Notes: generated by a model from the sequence alone, not told the origin. A stretch of DNA of 64,000 nucleotides from Peptostreptococcaceae bacterium VA2 (GCA_000686145.1 JMMB01000007.1:1426001-1490000), one strand, 5' to 3'; counted from the stretch's first letter, positions 8,305 to 17,947 are shown. Program-made: numbers and translations.

Positions 8305-9846
8305 ATGAATTGTGGTAAATGTAGTAAAGACAATTTAAGCTATCATAATTATTGCATAAATGATGGTGAAAACTTAAATTATGCTAATAAAAAATTGACA
8401 CTACAAAGCGACGTAGATGCTCATTGTATCGAATGTGGGAATCGGATAGAAAAAAAAGAAAATTACTGTACTAGGTGTGGAAAAATGATTGCAAAAATTC
8501 GTTCGAAAAATGAAACACTAGCGTCAGACGATTTAAGTGAGGTTGACAATTTGTTACAAGAATTAACATTAAACAAAATAAAGTCTAATCTAAAAAATTT
8601 CGATTTAGCTAATTTCACAAAAGTAGATATAAAAGGAATTCTTTTAAGTATAGGTTTAACAATAGTATTAGCAAGTATAGTAATAGCTATATTAAACAGC
8701 ATATTCTTATCTCAAAGTTCAGCGCCAGCTTATGAAATGGAATATTACAAAGAATTATTACCATCTAAGTTTAAAATATTTATGTCAAGTTTGGCAGCTA
8801 TGAATGTACCAAGCATAACTATGTCTCTAAAAATGGCATTAGTAAATACTGGTCAAATGTTAGTTGCTGGTAGAACTATAATATATCCTTTAATTATTAT
8901 AGCATTTATGTATATATCAACTAGTATATGTTTAAGCAAAGAGAAATCAAAAGGAAAAACATTAGAAAATTCTATTGTATTTGCACTTATATATTCAGTT
9001 ATTATGGTTATTGTAGGATTTATGGGCAGTTATAATATTAATATGGAAGAAGGAGTATCATTATTAGTAAATATAAATATAATTAGTTTATTCATGCACT
9101 CATTATTTATAGCATTTGTAGGGTCATATTTAGGCATATCTAAACATAAAGAACAAAGAATTTTAGGTAGCTTATTCAAAAAAGCGTTTACTACTATGTT
9201 AATAGGAGTTACTGTTTTAATAGTAGTTTTAGGAATTATTATATCTATTGAATTAAATAAAGGATACAACTTTAGTGAAGTAATGACATCTTATTTAGGA
9301 AATAATAAATTATTAGTAAATACTTGTTTAATAATATTGATATGCACTATGGGAGGTTGGCTGTTTGCTTTATCTAATTTTGCTAGTATTAGTATATTAG
9401 GAATTACAAGTTATAATATTATTTCTCTATCAAAAGAATCTAGTATGCCATTAATATTATTCTCAGTAATACCAATGATATTATTGATATTAATTGGTAG
9501 AAAATTAAAATATATTTATGGTGAAAATCAAATAAAATTAGTGGGGATTTTTAGTGGGATGTATGCTATGTTAATGGGAGTTTTTGCATATTTTACAACG
9601 ATTACATTTAGCATTAATGCTGGGCAACTACAAACATATCTAAAGGATTTTGTAGATAGTGCTATATCAGAATATAGTTACGAGTATGCTGAGACTGTAC
9701 AAGGGTATATAGAACAATTATATAACCACTTAACCACAGGAGTATCTATCGGACCTAAGGGACTTACATTAATAATAGCTTCATTCATATTTAGCTTTAT
9801 ATTTGTATATATAGGTTATAAAACTAAAAAAATAGAACATATTTAG
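8305..9846 (+). CDS. Zinc-ribbon multi-pass membrane protein
   Basis: I do not recognise a named family for this 513-residue protein. The N-terminus has a CGKC motif, then a clear zinc ribbon (CIECGNRIEKK...CTRCGKM, about residues 37-57), and then about ten hydrophobic segments from residue 115 to the end. A loop at about residues 445-480 lies before the last helix. GGGGAGG precedes ATG 8305. It is followed 13 bp later by another zinc-ribbon gene and then by an amidase and a third zinc-ribbon protein, so a shared envelope-related role is inferred. Confidence 0.8.
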   Translation: MNCGKCSKDNLSYHNYCINDGENLNYANKKLTLQSDVDAHCIECGNRIEKKENYCTRCGKMIAKIRSKNETLASDDLSEVDNLLQELTLNKIKSNLKNFDLANFTKVDIKGILLSIGLTIVLASIVIAILNSIFLSQSSAPAYEMEYYKELLPSKFKIFMSSLAAMNVPSITMSLKMALVNTGQMLVAGRTIIYPLIIIAFMYISTSICLSKEKSKGKTLENSIVFALIYSVIMVIVGFMGSYNINMEEGVSLLVNINIISLFMHSLFIAFVGSYLGISKHKEQRILGSLFKKAFTTMLIGVTVLIVVLGIIISIELNKGYNFSEVMTSYLGNNKLLVNTCLIILICTMGGWLFALSNFASISILGITSYNIISLSKESSMPLILFSVIPMILLILIGRKLKYIYGENQIKLVGIFSGMYAMLMGVFAYFTTITFSINAGQLQTYLKDFVDSAISEYSYEYAETVQGYIEQLYNHLTTGVSIGPKGLTLIIASFIFSFIFVYIGYKTKKIEHI

Positions 9847-9859
9847 AGGGAGAAAATAT

Positions 9860-10336
9860 ATGAGTAATGTTGAAGATACAATAGGAATGGGACTATCTAA
9901 AATTCAAGATGGATTAGATAAAAGCAAAAATAAAGTAGGCTCAATAAAAGAAGTCTCAAAATTAAATAAAACAATAGAAGATTTAAGTGCTAAAAAAGCA
10001 GAAGTTTTATTAGAAGTAGGCATAAATGTTTACAAAAAAGTAAGAGAAGGTCTTATAAAGGATGAACAGATAATTGAAAAATGTAAGAGTATAGTAGGTT
10101 TTGATTACATAATATACGATAATAAAAGAAAGATAGAAGAATTAAAAAAGGAAAACGAGGGGTTCCTATGCTCTTGTGGTAACACTTTAACTTATGAAGA
10201 TAAGTTCTGTGGAGGGTGCGGCAAAAAAGTTGAAATACCAGTTGAAGATATAGAGTATATAAACTGTAATAACTGTGATATGAACATTAATTCAGACTTA
10301 AACTTCTGTCCTTGCTGCGGAGTAAAAATAAATTAA
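9860..10336 (+). CDS. Coiled-coil protein with two C-terminal zinc ribbons
   Basis: A predicted soluble protein of 158 residues. Residues 1-95 are charged and helical, with heptad-like spacing. The C-terminus has two treble-clef-type zinc ribbons: CSCGN...CGGCGKK (about 105-125) and CNNCD...CPCCGVK (about 135-157). GAGGGAG lies before the ATG, and the gene starts 13 bp after the membrane protein gene, indicating co-transcription. No enzyme motif is visible; an adaptor or scaffold is one possibility. Confidence 0.8.
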   Translation: MSNVEDTIGMGLSKIQDGLDKSKNKVGSIKEVSKLNKTIEDLSAKKAEVLLEVGINVYKKVREGLIKDEQIIEKCKSIVGFDYIIYDNKRKIEELKKENEGFLCSCGNTLTYEDKFCGGCGKKVEIPVEDIEYINCNNCDMNINSDLNFCPCCGVKIN

Positions 10337-10340
10337 AAAT

Positions 10341-10379
10341 AATAAAGGTCAGGAATTTGATTAATCCTTGACCTTTATT
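10341..10379 (+). terminator. Hairpin between zinc-ribbon gene and amidase
   Basis: A 12-13 bp stem (10341-10353 with 10367-10379) around AAAGGTCA/TGACCTTT, without a strong T-tract. It may be a weak terminator or processing site that lowers downstream expression. Confidence 0.5.
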
Positions 10380-10394
10380 AATTGAGGAGATTAA

Positions 10395-11234
10395 ATGAGA
10401 CGAAAAATTACTTATATCATAATATCTGTGTGTATGCTATTAGTTATAGGAGGGTGTAGCGAAAAAGAAGTTGCACCAGTTATAAAAGATAAAAATATAG
10501 TTGGAAAAGAAGACAACAAACAAGAACAATATAATAAATCTAAAGAAGAAAAGGTAGATAATAGAGAAGAGAATGGCGTTGAAGAAGAGAACATAGAAAA
10601 AGAGATTATTGAAGTTAAGACTATTGTTATAGACCCAGGTCATTCATCGGTAGGAAATTTTGAAAAAGAGCAGATATCACCCGATTCAATTAAGATGAAA
10701 CCTAAAGACGTACTAGGTGCTACAGGGGATTACACAAAAGTCCCAGAGTATAAAACTACAGTATCGATTGGTTCATTATTAAAAGAAGAACTTGAATCAA
10801 AAGGATACAATGTAATTATGACAAAGACAGAAGAATCAGAGTCTCTAAGTAATATAGATAGAGCAACTATAGCAAACGAAAGTAAAGCGGATTTAGTTGT
10901 TAGAATACATGCAGATTCATCTGAGGATCATAGTGTAAAAGGTGCATCAGCATTGATTCCAGTAAAAAATCAATATACAGATAATATATGTGAAGCAAGT
11001 AAAAACTATGGAGAACAAATAATAAACACTTATACAAATGAGTTAAATATAAAAAATAGAGGAACTATATCTAGAGATGACATGACAGGTTTTAATTGGT
11101 CAAAAGTGCCTGTTGTTATATTAGAGATGGGATTTTTATCTAATAAAGAAGAAGATAATTTTATCAGTAATACCGAAAATCATGAGAGAATAGCGAAAGC
11201 TATATCAAAGGGAATATATAAGTGTTTTGAATAA
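10395..11234 (+). CDS. N-acetylmuramoyl-L-alanine amidase, lipoprotein (Amidase_3)
   Basis: This 279-residue enzyme would cleave the amide between MurNAc and the stem peptide of peptidoglycan. The N-terminus is a lipoprotein signal (hydrophobic stretch then IGGC, Cys21). A highly charged linker runs to about residue 72, followed by a complete Amidase_3 domain. The likely zinc ligands are visible as DPGHSS (His near 82), the Glu in PEYKTT, the His in VRIHADSS and the catalytic Glu in ILEMGF. It lies within the zinc-ribbon cluster, and its stop is 20 bp before the next start. This gives the cluster its strongest link to the cell wall. Confidence 0.9.
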   Translation: MRRKITYIIISVCMLLVIGGCSEKEVAPVIKDKNIVGKEDNKQEQYNKSKEEKVDNREENGVEEENIEKEIIEVKTIVIDPGHSSVGNFEKEQISPDSIKMKPKDVLGATGDYTKVPEYKTTVSIGSLLKEELESKGYNVIMTKTEESESLSNIDRATIANESKADLVVRIHADSSEDHSVKGASALIPVKNQYTDNICEASKNYGEQIINTYTNELNIKNRGTISRDDMTGFNWSKVPVVILEMGFLSNKEEDNFISNTENHERIAKAISKGIYKCFE

Positions 11235-11254
11235 ATTTAATGGGGGAATGCAAG

Positions 11255-12106
11255 ATGAATACTTGTAATGATTGTGGCAAAAAAGTAGAAGATGGTATTT
11301 TGTTTTGCACTAAATGTGGTGCTAAAATAAATCAACCAGTAAAAAAATCAATAAAGGCTAGTAAACAAAAGTCAAATAAGGTTCCTATAATATGCATATT
11401 GTGTGCAATAATAGTGCTAGGGACTATTTTAGGAAAAGATAGTATAATGTATAACTATTACAGAGTAAAGGGAAATAAAGAAAGTTCAATATCACAATCA
11501 ATAAATTATTATACAAAAGCATTAAAACTAAAATATGAACAAGATTTAATAGTTAAAATAAGTGAAAAAATAAAAAAAGATCAAAATTTTGAAACTACTT
11601 TAGAAAATCTAGATTGGATAGTTAAAGAAGAAGACTTGAATAAAATATATGTAAATGCGTATGTAAGTAAAGCTAAGGAACAATTTGAAAGTAAAAACTA
11701 TAAAATAACTTGGAATTACTTAGAAAAAGCTAGTTTATATGATTATGATATAGAAAAGTTTGAATACTATAAAGACTTGGTTAAACTAGAGGAAAAAGAA
11801 GAAGCCTTAGAGGCTAATCAAGATAAGAATACTTCCGAGTTACAACCAGACTATATAATAGCGGATAGCGACACAAGATACCTAACTATAGAAGAATTAA
11901 GCGGCTATACTAAACGTCAGTTAGCGTTTATAAGAAATGAAATTTTTGCAAGATATGGATATATATTTGAAAATGAAGAGTATAATGATTATTTTATGAG
12001 CATGCCTTGGTATAATCCAAATTCAAACTTTGTAGGTAGTGAATCAAATTTAAATGCTGTGGAGAGAGCAAATTTAAAGATTATAAAAACTTTAGAACAA
12101 GAATAA
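11255..12106 (+). CDS. Zinc-ribbon, single-TM protein with C-terminal YARHG-like domain
   Basis: This 283-residue protein starts at ATG 11255, with GGGGGA at 11242-11247 as its binding site; the ATG at 11240 lies just upstream of that site. It begins with a zinc ribbon (CNDCGKK...CTKCGAK) and has one membrane helix at about residues 45-62. A TPR-like helical middle follows, then a C-terminal YARHG-type domain (RNEIFARYGYIF...WYNPN, about 225-265). The family motif reads ARYG here in place of ARHG. YARHG domains are usually extracellular, so the zinc ribbon would be cytoplasmic and the YARHG end outside. Confidence 0.82.
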   Translation: MNTCNDCGKKVEDGILFCTKCGAKINQPVKKSIKASKQKSNKVPIICILCAIIVLGTILGKDSIMYNYYRVKGNKESSISQSINYYTKALKLKYEQDLIVKISEKIKKDQNFETTLENLDWIVKEEDLNKIYVNAYVSKAKEQFESKNYKITWNYLEKASLYDYDIEKFEYYKDLVKLEEKEEALEANQDKNTSELQPDYIIADSDTRYLTIEELSGYTKRQLAFIRNEIFARYGYIFENEEYNDYFMSMPWYNPNSNFVGSESNLNAVERANLKIIKTLEQE

Positions 12107-12223
12107 ACATCACAAAGCTATTTTTACACGTAAATATATCAAATTTACAAATAAAATAAAGCATAGAACTGATGGCATTATATTAAGATGTGTAAGCACA
12201 AGGATGAAAAATAAAAGTTTTCC

Positions 12224-12311
12224 TTAGACTAAAACTCTTAAATGTGGTAAAATAGATATATAACGAGTAGTTTTGATAACGTAAGCCCAGTTGTCAAAAG
12301 CTACTTTTTTA
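12224..12311 (+). promoter_or_regulatory. Promoter plus leader terminator/attenuator upstream of CarD gene
   Basis: TTAGAC (12224-12229), an 18-bp spacer and an extended -10 TGGTAAAAT (ending 12253) are followed by a strong hairpin. Its arms at 12267-12280 and 12290-12304 form a 14-bp stem with one bulged G and a 9-nt loop, with six T residues at 12305-12310. The hairpin lies only 26 bp before the CarD start, so transcription from this promoter must read through it. Regulated attenuation, or a short stand-alone RNA, are both possible. Confidence 0.55.
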
Positions 12312-12336
12312 TTTTATTAAGGATGGTGAGGCTTTA

Positions 12337-12834
12337 GTGTTTAAAGTTGATGATTATATAATGTATGGTATGACAGGGGTATGTAAAGTTTTAGAGATAA
12401 CTAGCGAAAAATTTGCAAAAGGTGAGCAAAGAAAATATTACGTATTAAGTCCTATTTATTATAATAATGTAATGATAAAAATCCCTGTAGATAATAAGAA
12501 AATTCCAATGAGAAGAATAATATCTCAAGATAATGCGACCTCATTAATAAAGGATATGCCTAAGATGGAAACATTATGGATCGATGATGAAAAGAAAAGA
12601 AACGAGCAATTTAAAAAAATGCTTAAAGGCGGTCAATGTGAGGATCTAGCTAAACTAGTAAGAAGTCTATATTCTAATAAAGAATATATAAAATCAATAA
12701 ATAAAAAATCACGTCAGGCAGATGATGATATTATGAAAGAAGCAGAAAGATTATTAAATGAAGAACTTTCAATTATTTTAAATATTTCTCCTGATGAAGT
12801 AAGCTCATATATATCAAATCAAATAGCTAAATAA
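12337..12834 (+). CDS. CarD family transcriptional regulator
   Basis: This 165-residue protein matches the CarD/TRCF-RID family, which binds the RNA polymerase beta subunit and stabilises open complexes. The N-terminal RID-like Tudor fold is recognisable from FKVDDYIMYGMTGVCKV and the following KYYVLSP strand. A basic, helical C-terminal DNA-binding part follows from about residue 70. The start is GTG 12337 behind GGATGGTGAGG. It is preceded by a leader terminator, suggesting regulation after initiation. Confidence 0.85.
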   Translation: MFKVDDYIMYGMTGVCKVLEITSEKFAKGEQRKYYVLSPIYYNNVMIKIPVDNKKIPMRRIISQDNATSLIKDMPKMETLWIDDEKKRNEQFKKMLKGGQCEDLAKLVRSLYSNKEYIKSINKKSRQADDDIMKEAERLLNEELSIILNISPDEVSSYISNQIAK

Positions 12835-12947
12835 CGTATCAGTTCAATTCTAGAACATATTTGGGATATATCTAATATATTTAAAACCAAAGCAGATAAG
12901 TTTATTAAGTACGTATACAATTAGTTAGACAAGAACAAAATCGGACT

Positions 12948-12977
12948 AAAGAGCTCTCAATATATGAGGGCTTTTTG
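12948..12977 (+). terminator. Terminator after CarD gene
   Basis: A GAGCTCTCA arm pairs with TGAGGGCTT, followed by TTTTT. It lies about 115 bp after the CarD stop. Confidence 0.5.
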
Positions 12978-13110
12978 TGATACAATAAAATGAAGAGTAA
13001 ATCCATATGTTAAAATCTAAGAGAGGCGCATTTAGTTTTGTAGGAAGCAAAACATTGCATAATCGTGATTGACTTTATATTGAAAAATAGAAAGAAGGGG
13101 TGATTTAATA

Positions 13111-13548
13111 GTGATATTGCTTGAGCATTTAATTAAATTAGTTCTTGCATCTTTTATAGGTTTTTTAGTTGGATTAGAAAGAAGTTCAAGAAAAGGAAGT
13201 CCAATAGGCGTTGGGACAACCTCTAATCTTACAACAGGAGTTTGTTTATTGACTATCATATCTGCAAATTGCTTACCTGGATCAGATCCATCACGTCTTA
13301 TAGCAAACATAATCACAGCTATAGGATTTTTATGTGGGGGTGTAATTTTCACAAAACCAACGGATGATGATACAAATGATCAAGACGTTGTGGGATTAAC
13401 AACTGGGGCGACACTGTTTAGTCTTGCTGGGATAGGGATAGCAATCGGACTAGGTTACTATTGGTTAGCTATAATTACCACTGTAATAATAGAGCTAAAT
13501 ATATTAGCGTCACGACTTATTAAAAGAGTCCGTCAAAGGGAAGAATAG
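13111..13548 (+). CDS. MgtC/SapB family membrane protein
   Basis: This 145-residue protein has the MgtC/SapB/YhiD core: about four hydrophobic helices, the family motif GFLVGLERSSRKG near the N-terminus, GIGTTSN-like glycine-rich turns and GFLCGGVIF. It lacks the extra C-terminal domain of long MgtC proteins, so it is the short form. Family members are linked to growth at low magnesium, acid stress or modulation of ATP synthase. The start is GTG 13111 with AGAAGGGG at 13092-13099. It is separate from its neighbours in function. Confidence 0.85.
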   Translation: MILLEHLIKLVLASFIGFLVGLERSSRKGSPIGVGTTSNLTTGVCLLTIISANCLPGSDPSRLIANIITAIGFLCGGVIFTKPTDDDTNDQDVVGLTTGATLFSLAGIGIAIGLGYYWLAIITTVIIELNILASRLIKRVRQREE

Positions 13549-13588
13549 TTTGCTTATTAGCACAAACTTAGGAAGTGGGGAAATTATT

Positions 13589-14587
13589 ATGCAAGAATAC
13601 ATATTAAGAAACAAACTAAACCTATTTATAAAAAATCATGAAAAAACAAAAGAAATAAAAGGCTCATGGCAAATGGGAATGATGCAATATAGTTGTGTTT
13701 TATCATCTACTATAAAAAATCAAAATGTAAACCCGATCAAAGTAGAAGAAAGTATAAATATCATAAAAAAAAATACTGGTATGTTTTCAAACTTTAGAGG
13801 GTATAGCTTATTTTATTTATCAAACCTACTATCAACTAAACCAGACATGGAAAATTCATTTAAATCCATATTAAGTATATATGAAAAACTAAAGAAAACT
13901 GGTTTCTTTAATGATGCATACTTACCATTTGTAGCAATCATAATATATGAAAATCAAGATAAAATGGATGCAGATACATCTATTGAAAAAACTAAATACG
14001 TTTATGATTTTATGAAAAAGCACCATCCATGGTTAACATCTAGCGACGATTATTGTAGAGCATCTCTTATAGCTATACACTCAAAAGTACTAGACGATGA
14101 TTTAGAATACATAGAAGAAAGCTATAATGCACTTAGTTTAAAAGGATTTTATAAATCTAACAATCTTCAATCACTATCTCATATAATGGCACTAGATAAT
14201 AATAAAAGTGAAAATAGTTTAAATAAGGTAGTAAGAATTAGACAATTACTAGAGCAAAAAAATTGTAAAATAGATGGATATGGATATCCATTAATAGGTG
14301 CACTTTCCTTACTTGAGTGTGATGAGGAGCAATTAGTACAGCAGATAAAAAGCGTATCTGATGAGTTAAGCGAAGTAAGAGGATTTGGAAATTGGGGTAT
14401 AGGTAAGAGTAATAGAAATATGATAAGTGCAGCTATTGTAGCATCATCATATGCTGATTATTTAAATCAAGGAAGTAATGTAGATGAAATAAGTAGCAAT
14501 ATATTTGTAGAAATAATAATAGCTATTGAAATTGCAACTATGGTAGCTATTATTGCTGCTACTAGTGCAAGTGTAGCTGCTAACTAA
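13589..14587 (+). CDS. DUF4003 family protein
   Basis: A predicted mainly helical protein of 332 residues resembling the DUF4003 family of Firmicutes, whose function is unknown. The body is soluble. The last 25 residues form a hydrophobic Ala/Ile-rich helix (FVEIIIAIEIATMVAIIAA) that could anchor it to the membrane. ATG 13589 is preceded by GAAGTGGGGA; an earlier in-frame ATG at 13550 has no ribosome binding site. It closely follows the MgtC-like gene. Confidence 0.75.
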   Translation: MQEYILRNKLNLFIKNHEKTKEIKGSWQMGMMQYSCVLSSTIKNQNVNPIKVEESINIIKKNTGMFSNFRGYSLFYLSNLLSTKPDMENSFKSILSIYEKLKKTGFFNDAYLPFVAIIIYENQDKMDADTSIEKTKYVYDFMKKHHPWLTSSDDYCRASLIAIHSKVLDDDLEYIEESYNALSLKGFYKSNNLQSLSHIMALDNNKSENSLNKVVRIRQLLEQKNCKIDGYGYPLIGALSLLECDEEQLVQQIKSVSDELSEVRGFGNWGIGKSNRNMISAAIVASSYADYLNQGSNVDEISSNIFVEIIIAIEIATMVAIIAATSASVAAN

Positions 14588-14610
14588 ACATTTATGTAGA
14601 TTTTGGATTT

Positions 14611-14649
14611 AAGTAAAATTAAAGGAGGAAAATATTTTCCTCCTTACTT
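14611..14649. terminator. Bidirectional terminator between DUF4003 and MFS genes
   Basis: A perfect 10-bp inner stem (14624-14633 with 14634-14643) is extended by AAGTAA/TTACTT at the base. It lies between convergent genes. Confidence 0.65.
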
Positions 14650-14684
14650 GATACATAAAACTACATTGATATATTCAAATTTAT

Positions 14685-15848
14685 CTATGCCATTTCAATA
14701 TTTTCATTTTTAACAACATCTAAGTTACTTATCCATTTTAAAACTACAAAACTAAATAATGAAACTGCAATAGAGAAAATAAATATAGAATTTATTCCAA
14801 ATAAATCTATCATTGCTCCATATAATAATTTCATAAGTGAATAAGAAACACCAATTGAGAACGTATAAACAGTCATAGACGTAGTATAAAGCTTCTTATC
14901 AACAATCTTACCCATAAAGTCAAAGGCACATATTGTCATAATAGAAATAGCAACACCATGCATAGACGTAACCAACATAAATATCCATGGATTAGACGTT
15001 AATGCGTAAACTATCCATCTAAGTAAAAGAGCACAACTTGCAACACTTATCATTTTAATCATTCCGTATTTTTCAAGTAAAGCCTTACTCTTTACCATAA
15101 AGTAAAGTTCTGGAATTACCATAAATACAGTAAGAAGCCCAACTAATTCAGCTCCAGCTCCAAGGTTCATTAGATGTATTCCTTGATATGCCATCATAGC
15201 TTCTGTTAATGAGGCAATACATACTCCACAAAGTAGAAGTAGTATGTAGGCTTTATTTTTAAATAACTTTGGCAAATCTTCTTTTAAGCTTATTTTTTCT
15301 TTATGTTCAATTTTACTTGTAGTATCTAGTGTAGGAGTTATTATTAAACACCCTACCATACTAACCATAAAAACATAGAAGAACATAAGATCATTATTAG
15401 TCATTTTTATAAGTTGACCACATAAGAATGAAGACGCAGCAAATGATATAGAGCCAATTACTCTAATCCCACCATAGTTTTTATTATTTTCCCTACAATA
15501 TGAAGTAGTTATAGAATCTGTTAAAGGCAATATAGAATTCCTACATATTTCAAGGAATGTAGCTACTACAAGTATTGCTATAAATGACTCAGTAACAGCG
15601 TAAAGCCCTGTAAATAAAAGAGATATTAATATATTTATCCAAAGAACGGATTTTTGTTTTTTCATTAAATCACTTATAAGTCCCCACACAGGAACAAAAA
15701 TAATACCGATTATAGATGGTATTGATACCACCATACCCACTTGTGATGAACTAAACCCTAGGGTATTTTCTAAATATACTGGTAAAAAGGTGTTGTATGC
15801 CCCTAAACCAATAAATAGAGCTAAATATTTTGCATAAAATTTTGACAT
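14685..15848 (-). CDS. MFS transporter
   Basis: This 387-residue protein has twelve predicted membrane helices and belongs to the MFS_1-like branch that includes nucleoside/sugar proton symporters. The loop between helices 2 and 3 reads GLISDLMKKQKS, a variant of the MFS signature. ATG at 15848 on the minus strand is preceded by GAGGAGGAAG; the frame is open for ten more codons upstream but without a better start. The substrate cannot be read from sequence. It is transcribed divergently from the chemoreceptor gene. Confidence 0.85.
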   Translation of the reverse strand: MSKFYAKYLALFIGLGAYNTFLPVYLENTLGFSSSQVGMVVSIPSIIGIIFVPVWGLISDLMKKQKSVLWINILISLLFTGLYAVTESFIAILVVATFLEICRNSILPLTDSITTSYCRENNKNYGGIRVIGSISFAASSFLCGQLIKMTNNDLMFFYVFMVSMVGCLIITPTLDTTSKIEHKEKISLKEDLPKLFKNKAYILLLLCGVCIASLTEAMMAYQGIHLMNLGAGAELVGLLTVFMVIPELYFMVKSKALLEKYGMIKMISVASCALLLRWIVYALTSNPWIFMLVTSMHGVAISIMTICAFDFMGKIVDKKLYTTSMTVYTFSIGVSYSLMKLLYGAMIDLFGINSIFIFSIAVSLFSFVVLKWISNLDVVKNENIEMA

Positions 15849-16089
15849 GATGACTTCCTCCTCGTATGAATATACCACAATATTGAAATTATGAAAATAG
15901 TAATAATTAAGACTATAGTTATCATCTTAAATAACATATATTTATAATTTATATATACGTTTATATAACTAGGTTTTTAGATATATAGTTTTAAATATAA
16001 CAAATATGGGTATTAAGTTAAAATACGATATTGTAGATAAATGTAAAATAGATATAGAAATTATAATACGAATTTGTAGGGGGATAAAA

Positions 16090-17448
16090 ATGTTTAAGAA
16101 AAAAACTAAAAAAATTGAGAAAACGTTTGATAAAATAGCGATACCTGTGAAAACTATGGTAAAGGGTGTTATTGATGCAGCTATTAGTATTAGTGAGTTT
16201 TATGTTAAAATGAAACATCAATCAAATGCACTATTGTCTAAATCTGAGAATCTAAAAAAACATACAGACAATATTACTAATGTAATACATAGTGTAAATG
16301 AAAATATGAATGAAATATCAAATAATATCATAGAACACGTTTCTTCTATAGAAGAAATATCTATTCAAGCTAATTCATTATTAACTTTAAACAAAGAAAA
16401 TAATAAATCGCTAGATAAAGTTAACGCTTTAAAAGGTGATATGTTAAATCAGTCTTTATCAATGGAAGATGATATAAATAATTTGTTAGAGCTTATAGCA
16501 AATATGAAAAGTACTATTGATGGTATTAATGAAATAGCTAAACAAACCAATATTTTAGCATTAAATGCAAGTATAGAGGCTGCAAGAGCTGGGGAGCATG
16601 GCAAGTCATTTGCTGTTGTAGCTGGGGAAGTGAGAAAGCTTGCTGATGTTACTCAACAACAGCTTACTTTTATAGATAATCTGATGAATGATATTGGGGA
16701 GGCTTCTGCTAAGAGTAAGGATAGTATATCTCAAACTAAAACTGCTGTATCTAATATGAATGATTCTATTAGTGATATTTCTACATCTATTAAAGAAAGT
16801 GAAGAAAGCATAGAAGTAGTTTCAAGTAGCGTTATCCATATAGCAGCTACATCACAGGAGGTAAGTGCCCTTATTGAATATATTAGTGAGGAAACTAATA
16901 TATTGACTAATGACGCGAATACTATCAAAGCTATATCACAAGAGGTTCATAATCAAGCAATAGAAGTTGGTAATATGGGAGAGTCTATATCTAATATTGA
17001 AGATAATATTTCAAATTTAGCAAAATTAAGTAATCAAATTTTCTATGATGATAATTTTAAAATGGATAATAATACTTTTGTAAGTGTAATGGATAATGCA
17101 ATTTCAGCTCATACAAAGTGGGTTAATACTCTTGAAACTATGGCAGATAAAATGCAGGTACAACCACTACAAACAGATGGACATAAATGTGGATTTGGAC
17201 ATTTTTATGAATCAGTACAACCAAAAGATAAAGGTATTAAAGATATGTGGTATAAGATAGATCCTATACATTTAGAATTACATAAAGTAGGGCATGTAGT
17301 AATTGATAAAATTGAATCTGGAAATAAAATTGAAGCTGTAAGTAATGCAAATATGGCAAAGAATATATCACTACATATTATTAAGATGTTAAATGATATA
17401 AAAAAACAAGCAAATATACTTACTAATAATGGAGAACATGTATTTTAA
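16090..17448 (+). CDS. Soluble methyl-accepting chemotaxis protein with CZB zinc-binding domain
   Basis: This 452-residue receptor has no membrane helix or periplasmic domain. A long coiled coil contains the conserved signalling hairpin tip ([23 protein letters not shown], then [13 protein letters not shown]) for CheA/CheW binding. The C-terminal ~120 residues form a CZB domain with the expected ligands: His in HTKW, Cys in HKCGFGHFY, and two later His in [13 protein letters not shown] domains sense zinc or oxidants such as hypochlorite. ATG 16090 follows GTAGGGGGAT; an ATG at 16006 lacks a site. Confidence 0.88.
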   Translation: MFKKKTKKIEKTFDKIAIPVKTMVKGVIDAAISISEFYVKMKHQSNALLSKSENLKKHTDNITNVIHSVNENMNEISNNIIEHVSSIEEISIQANSLLTLNKENNKSLDKVNALKGDMLNQSLSMEDDINNLLELIANMKSTIDGINEIAKQTNILALNASIEAARAGEHGKSFAVVAGEVRKLADVTQQQLTFIDNLMNDIGEASAKSKDSISQTKTAVSNMNDSISDISTSIKESEESIEVVSSSVIHIAATSQEVSALIEYISEETNILTNDANTIKAISQEVHNQAIEVGNMGESISNIEDNISNLAKLSNQIFYDDNFKMDNNTFVSVMDNAISAHTKWVNTLETMADKMQVQPLQTDGHKCGFGHFYESVQPKDKGIKDMWYKIDPIHLELHKVGHVVIDKIESGNKIEAVSNANMAKNISLHIIKMLNDIKKQANILTNNGEHVF

Positions 17449-17520
17449 TTTGCGTATGCATAGAATTTACAATAAATAAATTAGATAATATTCATGATAT
17501 ATCTAGTATTAAGATGTATA

Positions 17521-17556
17521 AAAGAGGAACTTATAAGTAAATTAAGTTCCTTTTTT
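17521..17556 (+). terminator. Terminator after chemoreceptor
   Basis: The arms 17524-17533 and 17543-17552 pair (AGGAACTTA/TAAGTTCCT), followed by TTTTTT. Confidence 0.7.
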
Positions 17557-17559
17557 ATA

Positions 17560-17770
17560 TTAATAATTAGAATTTAAAAATATCTTCTTATACTCAAGAG
17601 GTGTCATATTATTATATTTCTTAAACAACTTAATAAAGTAACTTTGATTCTTAAAACCAACTCTAAAGCACACATCTATTATAGATATATCCTCATGCTG
17701 TAAAAATTCACTAACAGCATTAATCCTATAACGATTAATATACTCAATTGGATTTTTACCTATGGCACCT
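17560..17770 (-). pseudogene. AraC-family regulator, C-terminal remnant
   Basis: Only the last ~65 residues of an AraC/XylS regulator remain: the second helix-turn-helix with NPIEYINRYRI, the DISIIDVCFRVGF recognition segment and SYFIKLFKKYNNMTPLEYKK. A functional protein of this family needs at least about 100 residues for both helix-turn-helix units and usually has a sensor domain. The 5' part is missing and the frame joins sequence of an oppositely oriented gene at about 17760. Confidence 0.8.
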
Positions 17771-17947
17771 CCATTAGAAGAAATCACTACAAAGTTAAAA
17801 TTACCTAATCCATCATGCGAGTATGAACCTTTTTATACAAATTTTGCAAGAGTAGTTAGAGCGGGGGTAGAGCCTATAGTAAAAAATGAAGAAGTATATA
17901 AGTTGATGAAAGTAATTGAAGATATATTTAAGTCTGCAAAAATTTAA
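17762..17947 (+). pseudogene. Gfo/Idh/MocA oxidoreductase, C-terminal remnant
   Basis: About 45 residues (NPSCEYEPFYTNFARVVRAG, EPIVKNEEVYKLMKVIEDIF, then SAK) match the C-terminus of NAD(P)-dependent sugar or polyol dehydrogenases of the Gfo/Idh/MocA family. The Rossmann domain and active site are gone. Together with the AraC remnant on the left this is the product of one internal deletion in a divergent regulator/enzyme pair. Confidence 0.75.
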
